A stretch of 64,000 nt of DNA, taken from the NCBI GenBank assembly GCA_032209605.1, contig JASFXZ010000009.1:22679553-22743552 (forward strand), given 5' to 3'. Below, in pieces: positions 55,801-61,656 of this stretch (position 1 is its first letter; the number at the start of each line of letters is the position of its first letter). The position numbers were made by a program, and so were the translations under genes. Below the pieces are notes generated by a model that saw only the letters and a list, made by a program, of their open reading frames with translations, was not told where the DNA came from and did no database searches. The stretch is from Mactromeris polynyma. Its lineage: Eukaryota; Mollusca; Bivalvia; Venerida; Mactridae.

Positions 55801-58380
55801 ACGGACTGCTCATGAACATCTTCTCTTCTAAAATATGATTATTGTTCTTGTAAATTTTACAAAAGAGTTAACCTCTCTAGAACAACATTCTCTCAACAAC
55901 AGCAGGGAAGGTGTGTGTGTGTCCCAATGGGTGTTGCTAGGAAAGGTTGCACATTATATACTATGCATGGTCTGTGCATTTACAATGTCCTTTATTGACA
56001 TGACATGTAATCTTACTATTATACAGAGGCTGTATATTTGCCATACCATACATTTGAGTATACATTGAGTAAGTCTTGCTATAAATTAGAATATTTATTC
56101 TCAATTGAGTGTTAATAACTTACAACAATGTTCAACGTAATAATAATACACCATAGTATGAATCATGAAATCAAAGCACTAAAAGTGCTCTTTGGAACGG
56201 TTGCGTTTTTAAAGAGAAAGGAATATACGGTTGTAGCTTCAAAATAATTCTCAGAGGATTTTAATACACATGATATTTCTTAAACTGTTACATCATAAAT
56301 TATACTATCTACAGCCGTTTCCTACCAGTTATACAACATCCTTTATTTTACCATGTCACAGGGTCCAACAGCGAATGCATTGCAAGCATTGGTTACAAAT
56401 GGTGATTGTGGAGATGACCCGTCAATCATTATTGCCAAAATGCCAGGTTATGTGCTTTGTGGTGCCAAAACATCCACGTCGAAATCAATTGCCCTACCCA
56501 CAATGGTATGTAAAATATATTGAGTTGTATTAATAAACAAAGGATTTACGTCATTAAAAGTTTGTAACTTATATTGACAGCTCATAGGTGGTTTAAAACA
56601 GTATTGTAATATGTTGTTGACATTTCCTTAAGATTTAGTTCCCTTGCTCTGTTCCTATATTGGCTAAAATAAAACTGCCAGGTCAGTATCATGTTTCCTT
56701 ATCCAAGTCTGTATCCGTCCCGTATCTAAATGGAATCGTACAATGGGAAGCGACTGCATCCGATTCGTGTCCCTGTGGACGGGTGCAATGCGCTACATCT
56801 GTATTGGCCCCATGGCCCTGTGGAATTACTTAGGGAGCTGTGTCTAAGATCTCTTTTACACGTAACAGAGTTGTTTCTTTCGGCAAAATGAAGTAGTTCT
56901 TGTAAAAATCCGTATGCCTTTGATTGTTGTGTTTATTGCAATTGCATCAAATGTGTCTTGTCTAATACAGAAGAAAGACTGGAAAGAAGTGGTTTACATT
57001 CACGATGAAAAAAAGCTGGAAAGTAAAGTGTGTGGAGCATCATACAATGAATGGTCACTAGGTAAAATTGCTGTTGTTATACATTTTGTCTCCATGAAAT
57101 ATGTTATATTCCTGTATTGCCTTTCTAAGTGCTATTTTTTGTTCGCTAATCCACTTGTACTGGTCAAAAGCGAAAGCCCGCCATTTTGTATTTTGAAAAT
57201 CTTCACTGTATTATAACAAAATGAATATGAAACGATGAATGTGACTTTTATTTCAACCTTTTACGGTAGTTTAGTTCATCTGAAGCATATATAGTGCATT
57301 GCAATCACAATCAGCCGAAGATGTTTCCAGTAGGTTTTTAGTTACTATGTGAAAAGGTACCGGCGGGTAAGCACTTCAGACCAGTATAAATAATAAAGTA
57401 AACAACATTATATAATACAAAGTATCGATTGGGTTAAAAGTTGTTATGCAAATGCCCGATAAAATGGTAAAGCTGATACTTTTACTAATGTGTTTTTTTC
57501 AGGACCGATACAATCTACTCACTGTGCAATACAGATAGGGCATGGTACTGGTCTTGCTAACTTCATGGGAATGATGGATGACGTAATTAGTACTTTATTT
57601 TATCTATGATTTGAAAGCACGTGGGTTCAGTTCAGATTATAAGCATTGTATCCTGTCGGTAACGTAAAGGGCGTAAATGATTTTAAAAACATCCCATCTT
57701 TAATTTGCATCATAATTTATTGTCTATTTCGAATTGGCCCTTCCGCCAGGCTATCTCAGTTGGTAGATCGCTAGACTGTCACCCGGCAGGTCCAGGTTCG
57801 GATCTTGTTCAGCACTATCGGAGATAAAAACACGCAAAATACCGGATTGACACTTGGTACACAGCGCCCTCACAATAATGAGATTCCCGCGCAAAATGTA
57901 GGACGTACCTATTCAATGACAACAGAAAATAACGCCACTTGACACAGCATTGCATTATGTTTACTGAAATGGAAAAAAGATATAAATATCTGGTTTAAAT
58001 CAAAGCATATTTATTTGAAAGAAATCTCGTACACCCTCAGTTTAGTATTGACTAATGCAAAGTATATTTATAATTATGTTTATTGTGGGGGACACTATAG
58101 AACTGAGTTGTTAATTGCAAATACTGAAAGTGGGTTAGGTTTTGTGGTACCATTCGAAGGGGTGAAAGTGCAAATAATCTATATCCATGAAATAAAGAAA
58201 CATACAGAATTATCTCCCTTTCACAAATCGATTCATTGTAGCATTATATATTATTAACCTTTTCACGATCATTTTCAGATATCTTTATACCAGTGTCGAC
58301 CACAACACGATGTTTTAAGTGTATATGGAAGACGTACATTTCACGAAGAATCACCAGTTACCATGAACATTCATAAATAA
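34754..58380 (+). CDS. Sushi-expanded Pif/BMSP-like secreted matrix protein (28 exons)
   Basis: Joined exons give about 1,421 residues. In order: signal peptide (1-20), VWA (32-211), 13 Sushi/CCP modules (212-993, one of them irregular), Thr linker (994-1010), chitin-binding type 2 (1011-1075 and 1076-1139), linker and degenerate third module (1140-1213), and laminin-G-like domain (1214-1395). VWA plus chitin-binding plus LamG is the layout of Pif/BMSP, framework proteins that bind chitin and calcium carbonate in mollusc shell. The CCP run is not part of the canonical Pif. The predicted product is secreted and extracellular. Every junction I checked is GT-AG with matching phase, mostly phase 1. 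Total intron content is about 19 kb and repeat-rich. Alternatives are an SVEP1-like adhesion protein or an immune lectin-like protein. I prefer the shell or extracellular-matrix role because of the chitin-binding and LamG order, but that function is inferred. Confidence 0.85.
35248..35432. mobile_element. 'aagaccacctc' MITE in intron 1
   Basis: A full-length copy: ACAGTTAAACTTCACTTAAA to TTATTGACGTTTACTGTA with inner CACCTCAATAATAGGACC. Both ends are inverted repeats of the family. Intron 1 otherwise holds AT-rich sequence and no further exon. Confidence 0.6.
35987..36156 (+). CDS. Exon 2: VWA domain, N-terminal part
   Basis: Residues 32-88. It begins with C33 and the strand MMDLVLVVDGSDSILSEDYD. 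DGSDS (D44, S46, S48) is an intact DxSxS MIDAS motif for a divalent metal. It continues to LGLGPRQVQVGIVVYSTTIA. Bounded by TTTACAG (phase 1) and CAA|GTAATT (phase 0). Confidence 0.9.
36498..36579. repeat. Small inverted repeat in intron 2
   Basis: ACGAGTTCTCCCCCTTT and AAAGGGAGAGAACTCGT form an imperfect 17-bp inverted pair about 80 bp across. It may be a minute MITE or its remnant. No family members were seen elsewhere in the window. Confidence 0.4.
36788..37010 (+). CDS. Exon 3: VWA domain, central part
   Basis: Residues 89-162, with THPADGTMTSLGIS carrying the MIDAS threonine (T113) and VPWVCIVITDGKS carrying the MIDAS aspartate (D143). The metal site therefore looks complete. Acceptor ATTTCAG, donor TTAG|GTGATA, phases 0 to 1. 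Confidence 0.9.
37095..37346. mobile_element. MITE ('ggcctattcacaaac' family) in intron 3
   Basis: The left end AGGCCTATTCACAAACCTTA and the right end GTTTGTGAATAAGGCCCC are inverted repeats with one indel. Interior motifs AGACTTTGTTGAATG / TTAAAGTCTAATTTTAAG are shared with the MITE at 5.7-5.9 kb. Non-coding. Confidence 0.6.
37405..37545. mobile_element. 'aagaccacctc' MITE, truncated copy in intron 3
   Basis: Contains AGAGCGCAACAGTCAAAATG, GGTGATCTTTAAGTGAGAG and TTTACTGTA, matching the second half of the family in reverse orientation. The left end is degraded. Confidence 0.5.
37746..37892 (+). CDS. Exon 4: VWA domain, C-terminal part
   Basis: Residues 163-211: GVNMFAVGISSSIKAAELEA, then IASDPTQVLKLDSFDQLTI and a closing VVC (C211). 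C33 and C211 flank the domain and may pair. Acceptor TTTTCAG, donor GTC|GTAAGT, phase 1 to 1. Confidence 0.9.
37954..38157. mobile_element. CRE-rich palindromic MITE, copy 1 (intron 4)
   Basis: Starts TGAGCGCCGCTGTA and ends AGCAGCGCTGA in inverted orientation. The interior has AAGTGACGTCATTTCCAGGA and CAATATTTGCCCCATATGG in an imperfect palindrome of ~204 bp. Other copies are at 48,341 and 63,607. Confidence 0.75.
38529..38696 (+). CDS. Exon 5: Sushi/CCP 1
   Basis: Residues 212-267, 168 nt. CPPPPPLPFGVYDEGPRAIG, QYTCEPGYQPMG, KIECLKN and SEWSPLEFSC give the four-cysteine CCP pattern with the Trp before C4. Symmetric phase 1-1 exon, short type (56 residues). Confidence 0.9.
38697..39666. other. 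Intron 5 with SINE C
   Basis: The intron carries a tRNA-derived SINE of family C at about 39,391-39,590 (A-box-like AGTGGTGGATGAGTATAGCG, B-box-like GTAAGTTCGAGACC, body GCGAGTACTGGTTAGTAA, A-rich tail). A 94-residue frame at 38,809-39,093 has no domain features and I reject it as coding. Confidence 0.6.
39667..39846 (+). CDS. Exon 6: Sushi/CCP 2
   Basis: Residues 268-327. CPPPALEYGHGIVVKGYNTL, REYVCQHGFASP, SQCVPG, YWTIPDVSC. Four cysteines and Trp. Phase 1-1, 180 nt, long type with an insertion between C3 and W. Confidence 0.9.
39847..40637. other. Intron 6 with degraded MITE
   Basis: Contains a diverged 'aagaccacctc' family remnant at about 40,430-40,530 (GTCTTATTAGGTTAGTATCA, TTTCACTGTA). 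Otherwise AT-rich and non-coding. Confidence 0.4.
40638..40820 (+). CDS. Exon 7: Sushi/CCP 3
   Basis: Residues 328-388. CPPLDSVTDGYNDPLLAEPM, TYKCNPGFIPTGPIESTC, GWTPIVHKC. Four cysteines. First of the modules with the PTGPIE motif after C2. Phase 1-1, 183 nt. Confidence 0.9.
40821..41506. other. Intron 7
   Basis: AT-rich intron. A 62-residue frame at 41,206-41,394 has no supporting features. No repeat was recognised. Confidence 0.4.
41507..41686 (+). CDS. Exon 8: Sushi/CCP 4
   Basis: Residues 389-448. CHEPPHVKNALVDTIGSN, LVNSVRVYQCLPGYHPTGPI, EAICMGDKGATFWR, HIC. Very similar to the next module, especially NSVRVYQCL and PTGPIEA.C.G..G.TFW. Phase 1-1, 180 nt. Confidence 0.92.
41687..42638. 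other. Intron 8 with SINE and MITE
   Basis: About 41,780-41,885 is a 5'-truncated SINE C (GGCACGAGTACCGATCAGTA, CTAGAGTGAT). 42,334-42,560 is the second 'ttccagaacc' MITE copy, from TTCCAGGGCCATGTAACTCA to TTATGGTGTTCTGGAAAAAA. Confidence 0.6.
42639..42818 (+). CDS. Exon 9: Sushi/CCP 5
   Basis: Residues 449-508. CDRPPKIPNSILVKPGDT, LVNSVRVYQCLKGFQPTGPI, EAMCIGENGITFWDG, HRC. Nearest paralogue of CCP4. Phase 1-1, 180 nt. Confidence 0.92.
42819..45076. other. Intron 9 with MITE
   Basis: About 2.3 kb. Holds an 'aagaccacctc' MITE at 44,296-44,476, in which CACCTCAATAATAAGAC is tandemly repeated four times at the left end and ends in GGTTTTACTGTA. No missed CCP exon was found in any + frame. Confidence 0.55.
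45077..45256 (+). CDS. Exon 10: Sushi/CCP 6
   Basis: Residues 509-568. CIPPPKLDNAILDALGDT, VRSYACMEGFIPTGPIEVGC, GPLWTNNEFQC. Four cysteines, with the PTGPIE motif. Phase 1-1, 180 nt. Confidence 0.9.
45257..45859. other. Intron 10 with short tandem repeat and MITE
   Basis: 45,290-45,425 holds about three copies of a ~48-bp unit (TTTCGGAGTTCCTCGGTCAG, TTCCGTGTGTAAACATCTAA). 45,680-45,805 is a diverged 'aagaccacctc' MITE. Confidence 0.5.
45860..46057 (+). CDS. Exon 11: Sushi/CCP 7
   Basis: Residues 569-634, the longest single-exon module (198 nt). CKAPTPLPNAVLDVSGTN, RRYHCVEGFVPTQPGPIITE, CIGEYANHRGRAYWGPPSHS then C. The extra residues lie between C2 and C3 and between C3 and W. Phase 1-1. 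Confidence 0.9.
46633..46800 (+). CDS. Exon 12: Sushi/CCP 8
   Basis: Residues 635-690, 168 nt, short type. CPDPPPMENAKVEPGNNLVG, LRQYMCIGGYHATGPMVRQC, AQWSPLDHSC. Phase 1-1. The preceding intron (46,058-46,632) is AT-rich with nothing recognised. Confidence 0.92.
47284..47451 (+). CDS. Exon 13: Sushi/CCP 9
   Basis: Residues 691-746, short type. CGLTPDVHNADIIPGRHTLG, VRKYKCHPGLVPNAEPFIEC, AKWSPVLFQC. Phase 1-1. The preceding intron (46,801-47,283) holds no recognised feature. Confidence 0.92.
47984..48166 (+). CDS. Exon 14: Sushi/CCP 10
   Basis: Residues 747-807. CEPPRKLPFAVLEPGDNLVG, IRRYTCIPGFLETGRITSTC, LPDWSKPVHFC. Phase 1-1, 183 nt. The in-phase donor is AAAG|GTTGGT, weaker than usual; the GTAAAA four bases later would break the phase. 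Confidence 0.88.
48341..48574. mobile_element. CRE-rich palindromic MITE, copy 2 (intron 14)
   Basis: Runs from TGAGCGCGGCTATAGG to GTACAGTGGCACTCA. The arms AACCTCTTCTGTAAGTGACG and the inverse of CGTCACTTAAAGAAGAGGTT are nearly perfect inverted repeats. It contains several TGACGTCA (CRE-type) palindromes. Confidence 0.78.
48881..48970 (+). CDS. Exon 15: half Sushi module (CCP 11a)
   Basis: Residues 808-837, only 90 nt. CGHPHPVEFADIIDGPRILG, AVQTYICHK then a GTAAGA donor. It provides C1 and C2 of a CCP but no C3/C4. Phase 1-1, so it can be included or skipped without a frame change. Confidence 0.7.
48971..50733. other. Intron 15, SINE- and retroposon-rich
   Basis: Contains SINE A copy 2 (49,126-49,386) and, around 50,040-50,370, a + strand 66-residue frame running into AATAAAATGTCTGTTCTGTT, which looks like the 3' end of a retroposon. 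A second CTGTTCTCTTCTCTTCTCTT microsatellite follows at about 50,439-50,465. This insertion-rich intron separates the two halves of CCP 11. Confidence 0.5.
49126..49386 (+). mobile_element. SINE A copy 2 with 30-bp target-site duplication
   Basis: tRNA-like head GTAGCTGAGTGGTTAAGGCA with B-box GTTCGAATCCCGG, then the family A body shared with 30,970-31,241. The 30 bases at 49,096-49,125 recur at 49,387-49,416 with three mismatches, a long target-site duplication that fixes both ends and shows LINE-type retrotransposition. Confidence 0.9.
50734..50838 (+). CDS. Exon 16: second half Sushi module (CCP 11b)
   Basis: Residues 838-872, 105 nt. SCIEGFVPSGPPHSHC, AEWSPPAFKC supplies a C2-like, C3 and C4 set, with no C1. 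Together with exon 15 it makes five cysteines, so the composite is not a clean CCP. Acceptor TATTTAG, donor ATCA|GTAAGT, phase 1-1. Confidence 0.7.
50839..51521. other. Intron 16
   Basis: AT-rich, no recognised repeat. The acceptor before the next module is TTATTATCCAAG, with a weak pyrimidine tract. Confidence 0.4.
51522..51716 (+). CDS. Exon 17: Sushi/CCP 12
   Basis: Residues 873-937, 195 nt. CGKPPTIEHASVDTIGTS, VRAYSCINGFVATGPMEKQC, NITYWRSLTDNYC. Four cysteines, Trp present. Phase 1-1. Confidence 0.9.
52164..52331 (+). CDS. Exon 18: Sushi/CCP 13
   Basis: Residues 938-993, short type. CGIPPKVDNAYANLGPTTIG, LQKYSCMEGYEMIGTDTIEC, GNWSSANFIC. Phase 1-1; acceptor CACTAAAAG is pyrimidine-poor but the frame and phase fit. 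Last of the CCP run. Confidence 0.9.
52332..53003. other. Intron 18
   Basis: AT-rich sequence with several GTATT/CAATGTA-like inverted motifs around 52,590-52,760 but no clear element. No exon seen. Confidence 0.35.
53004..53054 (+). CDS. Exon 19: Thr-rich linker
   Basis: Residues 994-1010, 51 nt: VKTTTTTTTPAPVKNNP. A Thr/Pro run like those O-glycosylated in extracellular linkers, between the CCP rod and the chitin-binding part. Acceptor ACTTACAG, donor CCAT|GTAAGT, phase 1-1. Confidence 0.8.
53125..53770. repeat. 53-bp minisatellite in intron 19, about 12 copies
   Basis: The unit is GGCATTGTTCCTATTGGTGA, AACACCTTGGTAGCACGACA, CATATAAGTTATT (53 bp). CACG/CATG and CACATA/TGTATA variants alternate along the array, which suggests higher-order duplication. 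It ends 46 bases before the next exon. Confidence 0.93.
53817..54011 (+). CDS. Exon 20: chitin-binding type-2 module 1
   Basis: Residues 1011-1075. CDGCRMLNGVGYIRHPIECS, KYVQCFYSARGG, YMPCPFGQYWDQEDLTC, DEVDC. The C...C..YVQC...CP.G..WD....C spacing is that of peritrophin-A/CBM14. The aromatic positions (Y in KYVQC, W in QYWD) used in chitin binding are kept. Phase 1-1. Confidence 0.92.
54338..54529 (+). CDS. Exon 21: chitin-binding type-2 module 2
   Basis: Residues 1076-1139. CMKPGLTSYRDDDSSKCCSY, WECHNGKSVAKCCGEGYSYV, GKGCEPDPDCDDDCPWDDML. A CBM14 variant with extra paired cysteines (CC twice) and an acidic tail (DPDCDDDCPWDD). Donor CCTT|GTACGT, phase 1-1. Confidence 0.88.
54760..54831 (+). 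CDS. Exon 22: short Pro-rich linker with two cysteines
   Basis: Residues 1140-1163 if the donor is AGTT|GTATAA (54,831), or one residue shorter if it is GACA|GTTGTA (54,828). Both keep phase 1. It encodes AIVIPNCDTTSQPRDMIP and PYDS. A second acceptor, CTATAG, nine bases downstream is also in frame. Without splicing the frame would stop ten bases later, so splicing here is required. Confidence 0.65.
54975..55124 (+). CDS. Exon 23: degenerate third chitin-binding module
   Basis: Residues 1164-1213. CDKRPMMDVSFYEQHIGNGY, WVSMMCAPGTAFDIVDCECS, LRTYVLPGY. The MMCAPGTAFD..DC.C pattern is the C-terminal half of a CBM14-like fold, as found between chitin-binding and LamG parts of Pif-type proteins. 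Phase 1-1. Confidence 0.8.
55523..55731 (+). CDS. Exon 24: LamG-like domain, part 1
   Basis: Residues 1214-1283. CRPELYMDFNDGFIRDVSGK, NVYVLNEGVKAYNGSAYFNG, RSRLLINRFSNTAFHGDLVI, KLRY. The L..DF.dg...D.SG, G.AYFnG.s.L.I.rF pattern is the laminin-G3-like domain of Pif/BMSP. Ends in phase 0. Confidence 0.88.
55732..56361. other. Intron 24
   Basis: AT-rich, no repeat recognised. Confidence 0.35.
56362..56505 (+). CDS. Exon 25: LamG-like domain, part 2
   Basis: Residues 1284-1331. GPTANALQALVTNGDCGDDP, SIIIAKMPGYVLCGAKTSTS, KSIALPTM. Phase 0-0, with a conserved pair of cysteines. Acceptor TGTCACAG, donor ATG|GTATGT. Confidence 0.85.
56971..57061 (+). CDS. Exon 26: LamG-like domain, part 3
   Basis: Residues 1332-1361. 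KKDWKEVVYIHDEKKLESKV then CGASYNEWSLG. Phase 0 to 1. The acceptor is CTAATACAG. The intron before it (56,506-56,970) shows no repeat. Confidence 0.82.
57503..57582 (+). CDS. Exon 27: LamG-like domain, part 4
   Basis: Residues 1362-1388. PIQSTHCAIQIGHGTGLANF, MGMMDD. Typical closing strand of LamG3 (C.l.IG.G....F.G.mDd). Phase 1 to 0. Confidence 0.85.
57745..57935 (+). mobile_element. tRNA-derived SINE, family D, in intron 27
   Basis: CTATCTCAGTTGGTAGATCG with B-box GGTCCAGGTTCGGATC forms a tRNA-like head, followed by ACCGGATTGACACTTGGTAC. No second copy in the window; no mature-tRNA 3' stem pairing, so not called a tRNA gene. Confidence 0.55.
58279..58380 (+). CDS. Exon 28: end of LamG and first in-frame stop
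   Basis: Residues 1389-1421. ISLYQCRPQHDVL closes the LamG domain, then a tail and TAA at 58,378-58,380. Two internal phase-1 donors (TTAA|GTGTAT at 58,319 and AGAC|GTACAT at 58,334) could bypass the stop and join the phase-1 acceptor at 61,258. Which end is used cannot be told from sequence. Confidence 0.8.
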   Translation: MSLYQCRPQHDVLSVYGRRTFHEESPVTMNIHK

Positions 58381-58699
58381 AAAAAATCTATGTTTTAGAA
58401 CACCAATTTATAATATTCTGAATTATAAGTATCTGTTTTATTCCTGGATATCATTCGTAAGATGTTTATTTGCTTATTTCGCTAGCAGAATTCACAGTTT
58501 ACTAAAATCACGCAATTTAATGGCATATGCTTTTATTCATGCTTACAGCTACGAGCAGGCTGCTTTAAAAATGATTAATTTGCATAACAATGGCTAATAT
58601 TGAGTCTTGATGATGAAGCGAGTATTGACTTTATTTAAACAATAGCATCTGTCGTTAGGTTTATTTAATGATAATAATGACAGAAATATCGTCTGTAGG

Positions 58700-59180
58700 T
58701 ATTGCTGGATTTCTACAATTCTGTCAAAACAATCCCGACTATAAGATTTTCTTTGTTGATTTTCTACATTCTCCCTAAACAATCCCGACTATAAGATTTT
58801 CTTTGTTGATTTTCTACAATTCTCCCTAAAAAATCCCGACTATAAGATTTTCTTTGTTGATTTTCTACAATTCTCCCTAAACAATCCTGACTATAAGATT
58901 TTCTTTGTTGATTTTCTACAATTCTCCCTAAAAAATCCGACTATACGTTTTTCTTTGCTGGATTTCTACAATTCTTCCTTAACAATTTCGACTATAAGTT
59001 TTTTTCTTTGTTGACATTCTACAATTCTTCCTAAAAAATCAAACTATAAGTTTTTCTTTGCTGGATTTCTACAATTCTTCCTAAACAATCAGACTAAAAG
59101 TTTTTCTTTGCGGATTTTCTACAATTCTCCCTAAACAATCCTGATTATAATTTTTTCTTTGCTGATTTTCTGCAATTCTG
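58700..59180. repeat. 51-bp minisatellite, about 9 copies
   Basis: The unit is CTACAATTCTCCCTAAACAA, TCCCGACTATAAGATTTTCT, TTGTTGATTTT (51 bp). Copies near 58,740-58,920 are almost identical. Those toward 59,180 carry substitutions and indels, so homogenisation is one-sided. Confidence 0.9.
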
Positions 59181-59559
59181 TCGTAACAACAACAATAGGT
59201 GTTTCTTTGCCGGAATTCAATAATTATGTCATACTTGTTGTTGAATAATAAAATGAATATGAAGCAAATATCTGAATGAAATTTATTATTATCGACGATA
59301 GAGTGATTGAAAGAATGAATGCACTTTATTCTGTTCTGTTCTGTTCCTTTATAAATGGTGAGTATTTTGTGTAATTTGTCTGTCCGTCTGTCTTTTGAAA
59401 AAAAAATGAAATGTACACTTAATTTTTCTTGGAATTTCAGCAGTATTAATATTCTAATTGCATGTTCTAGCATTGGATTAATATAGTTGGCGCATAATTT
59501 CTGTAGAACTTTGGACATTAATAAAGTTGTAGCTGATTTCTTGACATATCATCGCCTTA
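59181..59559 (-). repeat. Probable retroposon 3' tail, reverse orientation
   Basis: CACTTTATTCTGTTCTGTTC at about 59,321 is the complement of an AATAAAGTG-type end followed by a GAACA microsatellite, resembling the + orientation tail at about 50,340. A - strand open frame overlaps it but shows no recognised domain. Confidence 0.35.
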
Positions 59560-59743
59560 TTTCCAGAACCTCGTAATTCTTTTTTTTGCGGTTTTGAGTA
59601 TGTCGTATCGTTGAAACCGTCTTTCCAAGCTCTTTCTATATGTACTACCTATATACCCTGTATGTAACAAAACTACAGGAGGGTCGAATGTTGCAGTTGT
59701 TTTTCTCAAAAAGACGAAAAACAAGTTATGGGGTTCTGGAAAT
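59560..59743. mobile_element. MITE family 'ttccagaacc', copy 3
   Basis: Begins TTATTTCCAGAACCTCGTAA and ends TTATGGGGTTCTGGAAATAA, inverted repeats with two or three mismatches. Shorter than the other copies because of an interior deletion. Confidence 0.72.
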
Positions 59744-60284
59744 AATGGGACTAAAAGTTTTGTAAATCGTTCTTTGTAAAAAGACATGACAACTTTATGA
59801 TCGTCCCACATTTTAAAACAATACGTGGAGTTGGTGCATGTATTAGCGAAATCGTAATATTTTAAGCTTCTGTTTGTTCTTTCGTTTGTCAGCTTCCAAA
59901 CATTTCATGAAAATGTATTGTTTAATGCAGACGAAATGTTGTTGTTCTCTACGCAAACTATCATTTTTGCTTTTCTTAGAAGCTAAGTTGTCTTGAAATT
60001 TAGCTGAAATCGAAACAATCTTCAAAAATCACACATTTTATGTAATATGCTTTTATATAGTAATTGTTATGCTTTTAATCTAGCATTGCGCGCTTGCTCA
60101 TCCTGATTGATACGTTCTTCTTCAAGTTAGGAATTTCTTACGCACATTCTAATATGGTCACTTTGCTATCATATAACTGCGCCTCCTTAATGTTATAAGA
60201 TAAATAACTGATGCTTCAAGTGTTTTTTTTTCATGTTGAATAAATCAATACGCCACTGTCGCTTATATCCTCTTAGATCTTTAC

Positions 60285-60455
60285 AGTACAGTCTCACTTA
60301 AAGATCACCTCAATAACAAGACCACCTCAATAATAAGACCAAACATTTCACCGTTTTGCTCATATAACAACCTCGACATTAAGTCCACCTCAATTAGAAG
60401 ACCACTTTTTAAGAGTCCCAAGGGTGGTCTTATTATTGAGATTTTACTATATAAT
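60285..60455. mobile_element. 'aagaccacctc' palindromic MITE, full copy
   Basis: Left end ACAGTCTCACTTAAAGATCA with CACCTCAATAATAAGACC; right end GGTGGTCTTATTATTGAGAT, TTTACTATA. Non-coding; same family as at 32.7, 35.2 and 44.3 kb. Confidence 0.7.
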
Positions 60456-61258
60456 TATTTGCATATTTTACTTTTCAAACATTATATGTGATATAATATG
60501 TAGACCTGTCTACATATTTAATTATGGTCAGTGAGCTGTAGTATTGATTTAAAAAGTAAATATTACCTCATATAACCTCGATAAAACTTCTTTCTACAAT
60601 TGCAGTTGTCTCCCTTCAAGAAAGATAACGGAAATATTTCCAAATCATACAACGAAAGATAAAAAAGTAAAGAGACAAAAAGTATTAAAAGTACTGAATA
60701 ATCTAACTGTTTGATATGAGTCATTTATTGGAAACGAAGCTGTCCGAGTTTGCATGAAAATTACATACTACATGCATACACAAATGATAAATTCAGCGTG
60801 GCAAAAAGCCACAAGCCTCAAAGCGGTTATCTCCCTTAGTGGTCTCAGTATTGTGTACAGACTGGTTTCAAAATTATTGTTGACGCTCGCGTGTTAACAG
60901 TCCGGTATGCGGTAACATAAAACGGAAGTAGCTGTATCCTAAATTCGTTGAAATAAGACAGAAATTGCGTTCCTAGCGTCCTGTTGGTTACATACTAATC
61001 GATTTATAAATGAAACGAACGAACTTATGTCATAAGCAACGGTCGTTTTCGGCTACTATTGATATAAAAAGTTGCTACACTGGTCGTTTATAATCGATAG
61101 AGAGTAATACGGATACCATAATACATGAGTTTTTCATATTGTGTATGTTGCTATGAGGGGAGATAACTGCAAAATCAACATGCTTATAATTTTGTATTTA
61201 GTATAATGTTTAAAACATACGGCCAATGACCACGATGTTTTTCCCTGTTTATTTGTAG
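60456..61258. other. Non-coding spacer before the basic exon
   Basis: AT-rich. It ends in a polypyrimidine stretch and acceptor (TTTTTCCCTGTTTATTTGTAG) at 61,258. No additional exon identified. Confidence 0.35.
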
Positions 61259-61656
61259 TTCCTAAGAAGCCAAAGAAAGAGATTATATACGTTAAAGTAC
61301 ACGTACCCGTACCGGTACCGGTGTATATTGACAAGAAGTACAAGAAGCCGAAGAAGATGTTTAAGAAAAAGACGTATCCAAATGACGACGCTATGTTACA
61401 CACTATCATGCAACATAAATTTCGACCTATGCATTTTTATAAGCCGAAATTTCCTAAGGAATCCAAGTTAGATAAATATTTCAGGAACTACAGAGATTTT
61501 ATCCGTAGAGATCCGATGCCTTTTATAAGGGGGCCCTATGTAAATTTAGCGATGCATGATAAAGACAATGTTATACTTGGCAAGAATCACAAATTCATTC
61601 ATCCAAAAGGGCAGAATGGAAAATTTAAAGGATTCGCTTAGCCAGGACACAAGCTG
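61259..61656 (+). CDS. Exon 29: Lys-rich basic C-terminal exon (alternative 3' end)
   Basis: The open frame begins at the acceptor in phase 1 and reads PKKPKKEIIYVKVHVPVPVP, VYIDKKYKKPKKMFKKK, then FRPMHFYKPKFPKESKLDKY, FRNYRDFIRRDP and HKFIHPKGQNGKFKGFA, with a TAG stop at 61,639-61,641. There are three Lys clusters, a VPVPVPV strand and no cysteine. Basic Lys/Tyr/Pro tails suit a secreted matrix protein. A donor CTG|GTAAGA follows the stop at 61,657, so a 3' UTR intron is likely. Phase 1 fits a bypass of the stop in exon 28; it could instead be the last exon of an unseen separate gene. Confidence 0.6.

Noticed and set aside
56647..56680. Extra LamG exon after ATTTAG (VPLLCSYIG...)
   Set aside because: The flanking exons 25 and 26 already join in phase 0 and no donor closes this frame sensibly.
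57750..57815. A tRNA gene in intron 27
   Set aside because: B-box present but the cloverleaf stems cannot be closed. A SINE head is more likely.
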